From assembly GCA_024663395.1 (NCBI GenBank), contig JANFAH010000003.1, positions 3,286,001-3,350,000 on the forward strand: a DNA stretch of 64,000 nucleotides, written 5' to 3'. The notes beneath the pieces are model-generated. The model ran no database searches and was not told the origin of the DNA. It worked only from the letters and a program-made list of their open reading frames with translations. Below, piece after piece: positions 34,073-44,907 of the stretch; the stretch's first letter is position 1, and each line of letters opens with the position of its first letter. A program made the translations under genes and the position numbers. The DNA comes from Pisolithus tinctorius (taxonomy: Eukaryota > Basidiomycota > Agaricomycetes > Boletales > Pisolithaceae).

Positions 34073-35796
34073 CTAATCGGAATCCTCATCAACGTTGCTC
34101 ACAGCATCTACCCAAAAGCCGTTACTGACTTCTAATGAAGCGTCAGGCCCTCGTATTGACAACGTAACCTGCCAGAACGCTTTCTCGGCGATCTGAGCAG
34201 CGTAGTCGACAGCGTGCGACATGTCTGCAGGTAAGACAGGCACGGTCCAATAAGTAATATCATCCTCGGAACCCATCGGAAAGTTGCGCTCTGTCTCCGT
34301 CGGGAAATGTTGGGTATAGAACGTCTGGAAGAGGATATTGGGAGGAGGTGTTACTGAAGATAGTATCGCTGTAAGATAGGGCTCCAGAAGGGCCTTAGCA
34401 CCTCGTTCCTGGTCCAACAGCGGCATGGACAAGTAGACTATACCTGATATATGGTCATCGTAACATCGCACATACCTAGTAGCAAGAGAAGCTCACATTT
34501 CCCGGGGGGTGCACACATCGTACCAGGTCCGGCCGTTAACACATGTACAGCGCTCACGTCCGAACCACCCCCAACTGATCCGGGAGGAAACACCATAATA
34601 AACGAATCGGACTGCGTCGCCTCGGGCTCCTCGCTGTCTTCACGTGGAAGTAACAAGGGATTATCCAATATGACTATGCCTCTCGCCACTGCACGAATAC
34701 GACTATAAGCATTTGATGGTTCGGAAGATATCGGTGCGGCAACATGTCGCAAGTGATCAGGGACATGACATTGCGAGGACAGCAGACAAGATGCATAAAG
34801 TGGCTCCGGAAAATCATCAAGTTCGACAGCGTAGCGGCGACTGCCGCCCGTAGCCTCGGAGGACGAACCCCTATAAACGATGTTCGCGATCCGCCGACCC
34901 AGAATATACACAGACCCATTGACAGCTGCAGCGCGACAAAAGGCTTGAGCCAGATCTCCTGAACCTCCGTAATAAGAAACGATGAATGGCGAGGGCCCAT
35001 AACGTCCTGTAGACTGCAAGCAACTACGCACACGGGACAACGCAAAAGCCGTCGGCTCTTAAAACAACAGTGAGTTGACTGGCAAACAAACGGCGGAACA
35101 TATGGTTCACCATCAGCATAGCTACAATATGCCAACGCGAAGACAATGCTCTGTGAGATGTCTTCGCTCAAAGAGAATGTTTGACGAAGGAATTCCTGGA
35201 AGGGAGTGTCTTCTTTACCCTGGAACTCGGGACTACTTTCATAATCCCCAGCAACAAACATCAAGAACCGCATGAGGCGACGTTTTTCTATCAACGGGAT
35301 CTCCTGATCCCTGAACACGTCTTCTTTTCCCCTTGGCACATTTTTGAACTGGCCACCATTGTATATCGAGACCGGACCTAGCAACTTGAACGAACAATAG
35401 CGCGAAATTCCGGATGCGATCACGGATGTGATGAAAGGACCGATTGCTGGAATAACGGAAGGAGATAGAGATATCGTGTATTGCTTCGGATGCGACACGT
35501 TGAGCGCAGAACAATATTCTGTGGTATACCTTGGGCATCTCTGGACTTGATCGACGGAATCTGAGGAAGCATGACGCTCAGCCCATGCAACTATTTCGTC
35601 CAGCGTCAAAGCAGCCTCGTCTCCACCATAGTATGGGTTCGGATCGACATGGGCTACTTTGAGTCCGGCCTTGGCAAGTGCGCTGGAATCGCAGCGGATC
35701 AATTTCCGTTACCAGCGGGCAGGAAGCTACATACGCGGCACTCATGGAGTGTGTGAGACCAGTGCCAATGATGATAACATCAAATTCGTTCTCCAT
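34073..35796 (-). CDS. MRS6: Rab escort protein Mrs6 (REP/GDI family), 528 aa
   Basis: Presents newly made Rab GTPases to geranylgeranyltransferase II. Four exons, 35796-35735, 35682-35111, 35057-34476 and 34443-34073, give 529 codons. The N-terminal FAD-like fold begins DVIIIGTGLTHSMSAAALAKAGLKVAHVDPNPYYGGDEAALTLDE, split here by the first intron. GDI-family conserved regions follow (RYCSFKLLGPVSIYNGG, YYGGSGDLAQAFCRAAAVNGSVYILGR, the Rab-binding and Rab-recognition parts), ending in an acidic tail. The length, 80 residues above a GDI, and the divergent C-terminus favour REP over GDI. An ATG 45 bases upstream of 35796 is in frame, but the conserved start fits 35796. The 5' end is divergent from YSF3, 141 bases away. 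Confidence 0.92.
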
Positions 35797-35937
35797 CGTG
35801 GAGGAAACAGCGGAGACAGGAGTTCGCCGACGCCGACCCACCTAAGTTACCGGACAGTAATCACGTGACCCACGAGCGGCCCGCTGCCACCGGCATTGGA
35901 GACGAGTGTCGTCTCCTCTCCTCAGTCCACCTTCACC
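35797..35937. promoter_or_regulatory. Divergent MRS6/YSF3 promoter with a palindromic TCACGTGA site
   Basis: Only 141 bases separate the two start codons. TCACGTGA at 35861-35868 is a perfect palindrome containing the E-box CACGTG, the kind of site bound by Cbf1-like bHLH factors. It lies 65 bases from the MRS6 start and 70 from the YSF3 start, so it could serve both genes. The function is inferred from the motif. Confidence 0.5.
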
Positions 35938-36466
35938 ATGGTAAGACCGGTAATCTGCTTTGTTTGCTCGCTAAGCAAACTCCCACAATTGTAGTCATCA
36001 GAGCTGAGGTACACCGCAAATACACAACTCGAGCATTGTGAGAGACCCCTCTGGTTCCTGTTTCAGGGTGTATCTGATAGAGTGCTTTTAGTGCATGCTC
36101 GTTACACCGGCACAGGTGCGTAGGGGGTTCACATCAAAGCGATGTATTGGCTAAATTTTGATAGGTCACGCTGATTTAACCAAATAGTGAGTCTGCGTGC
36201 GTCACATTGTTCCCGACGGCTGATTTTCGCGGGCAGTGAATGGATAACTCATCAACACCGCGACTCACTTGCGTCTATTATGGGACATCCTCCATTGCTC
36301 TCCTACCTCGCTATTGCCGACGGAGAAGCCATGGGAAGGGTCAGGTTTGAGATGACAGAGGTGTGATTTGAGTCGTCACTTTTCGGCGTTCGTGCGACAG
36401 ACTAAAACCATCCTGCAGCGCATGTTGCAGCCTTGTGGTCCTCCTCCACGTAAGGACGATGACTAA
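35938..36466 (+). CDS. YSF3: SF3b subunit 5 (SF3b10/Ysf3), 87 aa, six exons
   Basis: Smallest subunit of the SF3b complex of the U2 snRNP. The gene is hidden among introns: exons 35938-35940, 35995-36037, 36092-36115, 36165-36186, 36237-36360 and 36419-36466, all with GT-AG borders, total 264 bases or 88 codons. The protein reads MSSELRYTANTQLEHLHARY, TGTGHADLTKYEWITHQHRD, SLASIMGHPPLLSYLAIADG and EAMGRVRFEMTERMLQPCGP, ending in PPRKDDD. This matches the family throughout: QLEHL helix, (Y/K)-GTGHAD-TTK, EW..(N/H)QHRDS, MGH..LL.Y.A.A, and the invariant MLQPCGPP. The length agrees with the usual 85-88 residues. The first coding exon consists only of the ATG. An alternative acceptor before exon 6 (36406) would insert TKTILQ and is less likely. 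Confidence 0.92.
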
Positions 36467-37428
36467 ATACATACACCACTCTTGGTCAAGTCGGGTTTTG
36501 TTATGTATACGTGAAGATTAGTGACACACGTCGTTTGAATGTGCACCTAACGCCTGCATTTCATCATGATTTCAATCTCTTGTGCCTTCGTTGCGTGAGT
36601 ACATATGTGTGTGTGTATTGTCTCATCGGTCGTTCTCGCGTAAGGTCTACCCCCAAGTGCGGAGACGTGATGCGACTGATTCCGCACCATTTAATTCCGA
36701 GTCATGTACGTGGCAGAGCGATGGTGTATAGTGACGACGCAAGGCACGGAACTAATGCGAATGAGGTGATACGTGGCTGTCGGATTCGGACATGATACGT
36801 GGAGTGTGAAGGGGCAGCCCTCTGTTTCGAACCAATCGGAGGAATAATTTGCAGGACAACTATAATTTAGGCAAAGCTTCCGAGAAGGCATAATGACCGC
36901 ACAATGTTTATTGGCGTGCCTTGTTCCCTACTTGGGCAGTCAATGCGAGTTTCCATAACCGGACACGACCTTGACGTGGGTTCTGTGACCTCGCAAATTA
37001 TGAGGAGCGCAGGCCAGTGCCCAGTCGATCGCGGATGGAGTGGAATCCCTCACAGGGTGTTGCCATCAGCTTGGTTTGATCCATCTCAGTCGGTCAAATC
37101 CGGTACGCAGACAGCTCACCTCATCGCCGAGAACTCACTGCCACCTCACACAGCTCGAGTATAGTAAGTGCTAGCCTTTATGAATATCACCAGTCAGTGC
37201 CTGCTAACTTCTGTCTTCCCAGACACCAGCTCCCTGCCAACTGTCCGTCCAGAGTGTCTCTGTGGAACCCGAGGCCCATTATTCGCTTGTCATTCTGATA
37301 CCCCTTTGTTACCCCATACCTGGCTGTGGACGGCTGCCACAACAGACAAAGGCTGCCTTTGAGCCATTGCACGTTCCACTCTCGCTTTGAGCTCAGTTTT
37401 TTTTATATCCCGGAAACTCCACTCAACG
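36467..37428. other. Intergenic, about 0.96 kb, no gene recognised
   Basis: The frames in this stretch (36511-36795, 36904-37164, 37168-37362 plus) show no conserved sequence. Pyrimidine-rich sequence before 37429, with TTTTTTTTATATCCC near 37399, is a plausible promoter of the methyltransferase gene. Confidence 0.55.
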
Positions 37429-39728
37429 ATGTCTCCTACATCGTTTGCTTTTCCTCTCCCACCCGTATCCTGCTACTTTCCCGGGGATCCCCCGCCTGCT
37501 ACTTGTCGAAGCCTTGGGTTGAGGCATAAACGATCTCTCAATCCAGAATCCCTCTACTCGTTCTTGGACCTTTCCGAACAACACCACTCCCTGGTTCGCA
37601 CATACTCGGGATACTTTGCGTCAATGGGAGAAGAAAGCAGTCGTCGAAGAAGGCTGCTGTCCAGAGCAAGGCGCCCTAAACCCCAGCATGAAGAGGAACC
37701 GTCTCCACCCCTACCTCTTGACAGCGCTGCAGTCCCCGAGTCCCCGCAACGCAAAAAGGGAGCCGTGTTTGATTTCATAAAGAAAAGTAGACCACCCGTA
37801 GACCCCGCAAACATCCGACCTGACCTGGCCAAGGACACCAAGCCGGATATCGCGGGTCCAGATGCCAGCATCATAACGCTGGGTCAACCAAATAGCCCGC
37901 CTATCAATGGGTTTGAAGCTAGGGATCGCTTTTCTTACCGGCGAGGATTGATGCACCACCCGTATTCGCACGTGGATGCACCCTATATGCTGTCTTACGA
38001 TAGACCTTCCATGGAAAAGTGAGTAATGCTGGCCGGTGATCACTAATTATAATTAACGATTCGTAATAGCGACAAGTTTTCCGAAATGCTCCTGCGGCGA
38101 CTCAACCCGGATCCCTCGCCTTCTTTTCTCAAATTCGACAAAGAGGGTCCCAAAAGTATTCTTGACCTTGGTTGTGGCTCGGGCGAATGGGCCATTGCAG
38201 CGGCTACTTACTGGGGGTCTGCTCGCGTAATTGGTTTCGATCTTGTCCATCCTTCGCGTTTGGCTGGTGATGCGAAGCTGCCGGAAAATCTTCAGTGGAA
38301 ACAAGGAAACTTGTAGGTACCTCGCCAGCGAATCAGTCACTCCCTAACGATCATGACAGTGTCAAGTACAAGTTACCGTTTCCGAAGAGCATGTTCGACC
38401 TTGTACGGATAGCTAATCTGTCACTCTGTATACCCGAGAACCGTTGGGAACACGTTCTCAAAGAAGTCAGGCGTGTGCTGAGCCCAGGAGGTTATCTCGA
38501 ATTGATCGACGACTACATCCACTTCCCTTATTCGAAGAACACACCACAACAGCCCACTGGACCCCAGGCCACTCGTCCCCAGTCTCGTTCGCTTTCTTCA
38601 GGCTTTGATGACACAGACGAGGAAGGCGTCTCTCAGGGTACCAACGCATTAGATTCAGACGAAGATGAAACTGAAGAGGATTTCGTGAGCACCAAGAGTC
38701 GCTTCTCGACGCTGGTAGAACCAGATCCTGTTCCCCCCGACGTTCCGTACGATCCTGTCGCAGATTGGAATCGTGAAGCCGAAAACTCGAAGAATTTGGA
38801 ACAAGTTTTCGAGAATATGCTTGCGCAGAAATTCAATATTCTTTTCCGCCCTCGAAAGAAGATAGAAGATACACTGCAAGACGTGTTTGGACGTTACAAC
38901 TCAGATCGCATTAACGACTTTCGCTTGTTTCTCGCACCTCCCGCTGACAAAGAGTCTGACAAGGCATCTGTCGAAAGTTCCGAGAGCGGCAGCAGCGCCA
39001 GCGCCGGAAGCATCAGGAGGGCCAAAAGAGATTTCGTTCACTGGGTGACGGCAGTCGAACGAGACAGGAAAGACAAGAAAGATAAAGACCGCAAGAAAGG
39101 GGACCGTTCCAGTGGGGAAAGTGTGGCGAGCTTCACGCAAGTTCCTGAGAACATTAGCGCCAAAGCAGCTGGTCGCCTGGGAATTAACCCAAGCTCCCCG
39201 CGTCATTCGGCACACGGGCAATCACCTGGCATTATTGTCAACATGCAAACCTTCATCCCTCTTTCTCCCCTAGAGCTCGAGATGCACGCATGCAAGCACA
39301 TACATACCCTCCTTAGTTCCAAAGCAGCCATACACGAATATCTCGATGAGGTATCGAAGAGGACCCATCTCTCCGTGCCTGAACATGAGATTGATGATAT
39401 CCTTTGGGATTATGAATGGTATGGCATCAGATTTACTACATCACTGCTTCGCCCAACAACTCATTGCTTTCTCATCAGCTTCCGTCGAAAGCGGTTTAAT
39501 TGGCCTGCGGAAGTGCCAGAGAATCAGCTGGACTCGCCAGAATCGGAAACGCCTAAATCTGCTTCCCATCGGCATTCTTTCGATGGACCGCGGCGCCAAC
39601 GGCAACTCGAGGGTGAAACCTCCCCGTATAAGCCGAGCAAGCACCGCCAGCAAGACTTGGACCTTCTCCGTTCGATCTACGTGTACAGAGCGCAGAAAGT
39701 GGACGACGACTTCCTCCTGCTCGCATAA
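37429..39728 (+). CDS. SAM-dependent methyltransferase with long disordered regions, 733 aa
   Basis: Exons 37429-38018, 38070-38312 and 38360-39728 give 734 codons. The first 195 residues are basic, Ser/Pro-rich and probably disordered. The catalytic part starts after residue 200. Motif I is SILDLGCGSGEWAIAAA, the acidic loop is ARVIGFDLVHPSRLAG, and LPFPKSMFDLVRIANLSLCIPENRW with VRRVLSPGGYLELIDDY are typical of class I enzymes. An insertion of about 130 acidic and Ser-rich residues then interrupts the fold, with another Lys/Asp-rich stretch (DRKDKKDKDRKKGDRSS), before a final helical part. This architecture is familiar from basidiomycete methyltransferases of unknown substrate. An upstream in-frame ATG at 37387 exists; 37429 (MSPTSFAFP) is preferred because the segment before it looks like 5' UTR. 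Confidence 0.85.
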
Positions 39729-40202
39729 GGACGTGTTCATTTGATGGACTTCCCTCTTCCCACATGTGACGTTTTGAACACCATTGCGACTCTATTACTT
39801 TACATCATCCGTCGACTCGACAGGGTGCCAAGCAACGCTCTCCTTCATAGTAACCACATAACCGATCTCCATATTCTTTCACCTCGTCATGGCAATTTGT
39901 ATCGTTAATTTCGCATTTCGTCGGCCGCCCATCCATACCCTCGTTGTTTCTCAATTACATTGGCCTTAACGTCACCACCTTGTCAAAGATGTGTATCCCT
40001 TGTCCCTTTCACCTTGTTTCTTCGCATCACGCAGTATTCGCTTTCAGTTGTGCTAGAATCATTCTATAGTCGGAGTATGCGTTTTGTAACGGTACAACAT
40101 CATCACATTAGCAGTAATTTGTAATATATGGAATTCACATTATGTACACAGTATTTCCCCCTGCTCAACAGGTGACGAATAGTATGATTCGACATGAATG
40201 AC
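39729..40202. other. Intergenic between convergent genes
   Basis: Holds the 3' ends of the methyltransferase (+) and of the DUF6533-like gene (-). T-rich sequence and GTAATTTG/AATATATG patches near 40110-40140 may belong to polyadenylation regions. No other feature was seen. Confidence 0.5.
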
Positions 40203-41951
40203 CTCAGCATTTCTCGCCATCAACCATCGTGACAGTCACACTCTCAACTTCGCAAGCGATCCGAAACTGGCGCATTTGAAAATGGTCCCCGATGACTTCG
40301 CTATACCGATTCAAATTGACATTGCCCCTATCTGGATCATAGAATCGCTCTCGGAAGTTGATGACGAGCCGCGTTCCGACGAGAATCTCAAGCAGCATCA
40401 CGAGTGGCACACAAATGTTTGCGTAGCGAGACTGCGGAGAAGGGTCGGGGATGAAGGCCTAAGCCGTTTGGGAGACGAAATTATGCGAAAGAAGGAACGC
40501 ACAGTGACGCTTTGCCAGATACCCATGACGACTGCGCACATCACGAGATTCCTGACCCAACAATCAGTCTTCGCAACACTCATTGGGATCGATCATTGTC
40601 AAACACGCTTACATGAAGAAATAGAAAATGCTGTCCCTTGCCAGCACCTTAGTGAAAGAGTTCATCTCTCTTGGTCCCCCAATCATTCGCAATTGGTTCG
40701 TGTCCCGTAAATGCGCACAATACACCTTTGCGGCAAGGAGGAAGAGGACGGTCTCGAAACAGAGCACCGGAATAAGGAGGTAAGTGAAACTCCCGTTCAC
40801 CCCGAAAAACAAGCAAAATTGTGCTTGGGAGGACGAAAAACGGTTACTCAGTTCAACTAAATTGTTGGAAATTTCTTAGCATAAGTCCAAATAATCAGGC
40901 AGAGAGAAATCCTGCGTACCCTCCAATCCGCTTCCAGGTCCGATGAAACGGGAGATGATGATAGCAATTGCTACAATCTCTGCGAAAAACGAGACAAGAA
41001 GGAATGATAAGATTTTAGTGGAACGCCTATACATCGCATATATGCGCAGAAGCATGATCGCTACTGGCTTCGCGTCAGAATGTAAGGTCTCAATACCGCA
41101 GTCTCACGCACCCTGGGTAGCCCACGTGTAAGCTAGCGTTCCCCAAGCACGAAATCGGAACAGTTGTAAACCTAATATTTTTGATCACTGTTAACTCAAC
41201 ATCGCTACCATATGGGCGGACAGGAGATGCTTACACCTGTATGCAAGTGAGATGGGCCATTTTTATAGAAAATCAGAATCAGTGACGTACTCCTGAGAGA
41301 TATCAGAAGAGAGGTTCATGTGAGAACCAAGAATAGCGTACCTGTTCCGAACTTGAGCTCGTAAAACAAACTACTCCGTTTCGTTAGATGGTCATTATGA
41401 TGAGTCGCAGGGACAAACCGCACGGCAGACACCCGCTCTTTCGGGCCGAAGTTATAATCAGCTACTAGAAAAACACTTGGAGGTATCTGCATACAGGAGC
41501 ACTGCATCGCCCAAGTAGCGGTCCTGCAGGAATGATAAGTACTTCCCCTAAGGTTATCTCCGAAACTCACTATGATATACAACACTGTAACGATAGATGG
41601 CGCAGTTCCCTGCACACATTGAATCAACAAGACCATCAAAATAGGGTTCTTGACGTACCCATATGAGCTCTATCTGTTTGGGGGCCGCATATGAGGCGGA
41701 CGAGCATGACACAATCAAGGAGACTCACTTCACGGCCAAAGAAGAGAACTGTGGGGAGGGGATAAGCTGCAAATCATTTGCATACCGGATGGACCATACT
41801 GTGATCATACAAGGCAGCTGCAGTGGCAGCAACTAACAGGGAGTGGGTGACGGTTAGGGGCCACTACACCGAACTCAAAGGACTCACTCTGCACATAGGC
41901 AAAGACGCTGTTTTCGGTAGCAAATGCAGCCTGTGAGGAGGATATGCTCAT
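40203..41951 (-). CDS. Multi-pass membrane protein of the DUF6533-like basidiomycete family (exons partly resolved)
   Basis: The order of pieces on the minus strand matches this large basidiomycete family of seven-helix proteins of unknown function. From 41951: MSISSSQAAFATENSVFAYV, then spliced ALYDH-ILFFGRE, IELIW, GTAPSIVTVLYII and DRYLGDAVLL, the family's N-terminal signature. Then AIMLLRIYAMYRRSTKILSF with LVSFFAEIVAIAIIISRFIGPGSG (about 41070-40940), and GSFTYLLIPVLCFETVLFLLAAKVY leading to LARDSIFYFF (about 40810-40615). The last piece is PLVMLLEILVGTRLVINFRERFYD (about 40415-40340), ending near 40204. The exons between DRYLGDA and AIMLLRI, and the helix after IFYFF, did not resolve into convincing family sequence. 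The gene may therefore carry damage or unusual splicing. A plus-strand frame over the 3' exon (40198-40710) is its shadow. Confidence 0.6.
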
Positions 41952-42879
41952 TGAAAGGGATGGTGATGGAAGTCAAATGAGTGGAAGTCAGAAAGAGGCC
42001 TTGACAATGAGACCTCATCTCAATCAATCATTTTTGTTCGTCTTGCTCGGTCAATACACGCAGCTTCCTTTCTAGAAATTACTCCTGGCCCGAAAAAATA
42101 GGACTGACGTACATTAAATTGTCGTAAATGGGCGGCCTGGAGTGTCGTCGGTGTGTAAAGCCTAGCGGCATCAAGGTGCTCTTATCGGAAACAGACCGAC
42201 CAATTTTTTTTAAGTTTCGTACTCACGACTCAGGGACTGGGCTGTCCGTTGTTCGTACTAAGTCATGTGGAAGGACGACCGCAGTGCACCTAGGGAAGAA
42301 GGAAGCAGTACTCCATGGAGAAACTGGGATTGGGGCATCAAAACGAGCAATCACTCTGACAACGGTTATGCATGACATTGGAGTTCATGTACAATTGTTA
42401 AAAATACCTGCGTATGTAGCAAGCGAATAATAGTTTGCGGAGGTTGTGTGGACTCGAGCCCAACCGGAAACTCATGTCCTCGATATCGGCTGCTTGTCCT
42501 TTGAGAACTGTCAAAGCCTACTCGCTCGTTTGTCGGGCCGGACTGTGACCCGTGCCTCAGCGCTGCACTCAACACCAGCGCCCAATTACAAAGCTGATGA
42601 GTAGTTACATGACATACCACGCTAGTACATGCCTTGAGTTACGGCTTAGGGCTGCCAAATCACTCAGGGAAACGCCCGAGGACGTCCACCAAGGGGAATG
42701 AGTTCGACGTCACCAAGCAGCCGGAGATTGTATTTGATGTTGGTTGAAACGAGCTGCTATTTGGTCGTTCAGGAGGCTGACCAGACGTGGCTGGCTGGTG
42801 GATTATGGTTTGATCCGACTTCGGCCTCCATCCGAGTCTGACAACCAACACCAAACCAACGCTATCTCCTGGCAACATC
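41952..42879. other. Intergenic, about 0.9 kb, no gene recognised
   Basis: Divergent spacer between the membrane-protein gene (-) and DML1 (+). The frames at 42128-42430 (+) and 42366-42620 (-) overlap and have no recognisable features. Confidence 0.5.
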
Positions 42880-44907
42880 ATGCGGGAGATTCTGTACATC
42901 CAAGCCGGTTCACTGTCGAATTACACGGGAACACATTTTTGGAACACACAGGAAAGCTACTTCGCCTACGACGAGGACGACGTTTCTCTCGCAGATCATA
43001 GCATCTCGTTCAGAGAGGGCCGGGACCCACACGTGTGCCGGTTGTGTTTCAGCTTCCCCAGATAACGACTGACCAGCCGGATAGAATTATCCCACCTTGT
43101 GTCCGAGACTCCTGGTCTTCGATCATAAATGTACGCCTATATGTTCGGTATGATACATCAAGAATGAGCTCATGCTGCAAGTCACAAAGCAAATTTTGGA
43201 TCACTCGCGAAGGACCGAAGCACGGAAGAAGACGTCTCTTCCGTATCAACTTGGTAGTTACCGTTGTTGATGCGCCGTTCGGTTGATTCCAATTCCACCT
43301 TGTAGGCCAGGAAAGGTTCTCCGCCACGAAAAAGAACGCGTCCCGCAGAGCGAATACCAAGCTTTCCTTGAAGCAGAAAATGAACCGAATGTCATGGAAC
43401 TCGATAAGAACCCTCCGGAGACCAAAGTCAGATTTTGGTCTGACTACAGTCGCGTCTTCTTCGATCCCAAGTCAATCCAACCTGTTCCTGACACACAGGA
43501 GAACACCGAGGGCGACTGGACTGCGAGCCAAGAAATATTTCGGCAGTACGACAAGGTATAGTTTCCTTGTGTCTTTCCGGCTTTTCGGTTCACGTCTCAC
43601 TCAGGATGTCGAATTGATGGAAGGGCCGGTGCGTCTCGCGATTGAGGAATGCGACAACTTTCAGGTATTTAATATCGGGTATCATGCCCTATTTATATCG
43701 AAAAGCACCAATTTTAGGGCATACAAATGATGCACGACACTGCTACGTTTGGTGGTTTCTCGCATGCAATGTTGAAATCTTTCCGCGAGGAACACCGAAA
43801 GACCTCAATCATGACTTTTGCTTTACTCTCAGATGTCATGCCGAACATGGCTGAGATCGGCTACGTATGCATCACTATGATGGATATCTTCCGTTTAGCT
43901 TTCAATACGATTCTTGCAGGTTCCCCATACGAGAGGAATTATAAACGATAGTTTATGTCTTCAAAGCCTTCACGAACTTTGCGACCTCACAGTACCTGTC
44001 TTGGCTCCACGGTATTGGAGACGTCCTACTGGGACGCCTGCATTTTATACCGATGTGCGTGCCTCAACAAACCCCTCCTTTTTTCTCCAGCGGCTCATTG
44101 AAACAGGCAAAAAATATTCACCAATTGTCTGCCGTCTTGTCCGCTATCGCGGAATCTGCTACACTTCCACTCAGGTGTTCCTGTTTCCCCTGAGCGTCCG
44201 TCATCGGAACTGATTTTTGAGCAGATTGCGAGGTGGCCTTGACGACCTTGATAGCTACATCGGTCACCTTAAATGGAGAAGATCGCTGCCTTTTGCACAT
44301 CTCAGCGGGAACTTATTACCAGGAGGCCGTGTTTCGAGGGCCAATGTAGACGATGTTGTTCAGCTGTCATCACATTCTGAGGTACATGCAATGTTCCAAC
44401 TGGACGTATCTCTGTAGCGTTTGAACGTCGTCTTTAGGAGCGATGTACACCAGATGCTCGCAGGGACGTTTCTCGGGGATTTGCAGAGGAAGATTTAAAC
44501 GTATACAAATCGTGGACTGAGATGTCCGAACTCAGGCATCCGCTCTTGCTAAGGCAAGTCTTCCTTTGGTCAACCTTGTTTCTTATTTGTCAATGCCACA
44601 CAGTCACCACGCCCCCTCGTATCCAATCCAAACGTCCTTCCCTGACATCTTCCCCGGCTCACGACCGAAATCAATCAAGCTGTTTTCCTCGATGACCACA
44701 TCTCCATCGACAGCGGCGCCTTTGTCACAGTACGCTGCATTTGTCCAGGATGCCGTCAGGCGCAGGGATGCGACGTTAACAGCCATGGACCTGGAGGACG
44801 ATGATGTAAAGGAATTGGCAAATGTGTTGTGGGAAATCGTGGACAGCTACGATGTCAATTCGAAAGAGGAAGACAACGGAATGGAGCTTGGCGAGGATGA
44901 GGAATGA
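42880..44907 (+). CDS. DML1: DML1/Misato, tubulin-like protein of mitochondrial inheritance, 490 aa
   Basis: Misato/DML1 proteins are tubulin/FtsZ-related factors needed for mitochondrial distribution. Eleven exons sum to 491 codons: 42880-43032, 43085-43130, 43190-43253, 43306-43555, 43605-43664, 43718-43864, 43920-44011, 44091-44174, 44225-44381, 44438-44553 and 44604-44907. The family start is MREILYIQAGSLSNYTGTHFWNTQE, followed by GRDPH, PTLCPRLLVFDHK, NFGSLAK, FWSDYSRVFFDPKSIQPV and AIEECDNFQGIQMMHDTATFGGF. Later come GIINDSLCLQSL, LSAVLSAIAESATLPLR and YPIQTSFPDIF, then an acidic C-terminus (MELGEDEE). The ninth to eleventh exons rest on reading-frame continuity more than on strong motifs. 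The intron 44554-44603 uses a GC donor (AAG|GCAAGT) instead of GT; without it the C-terminal exon is out of frame. Confidence 0.9.

Noticed and set aside
40198..40710. 170-residue plus-strand frame (MTSAFLAINHRDSH...)
   Set aside because: It lies exactly antisense to the last exons of the DUF6533-like gene, which has recognisable family sequence on the minus strand.
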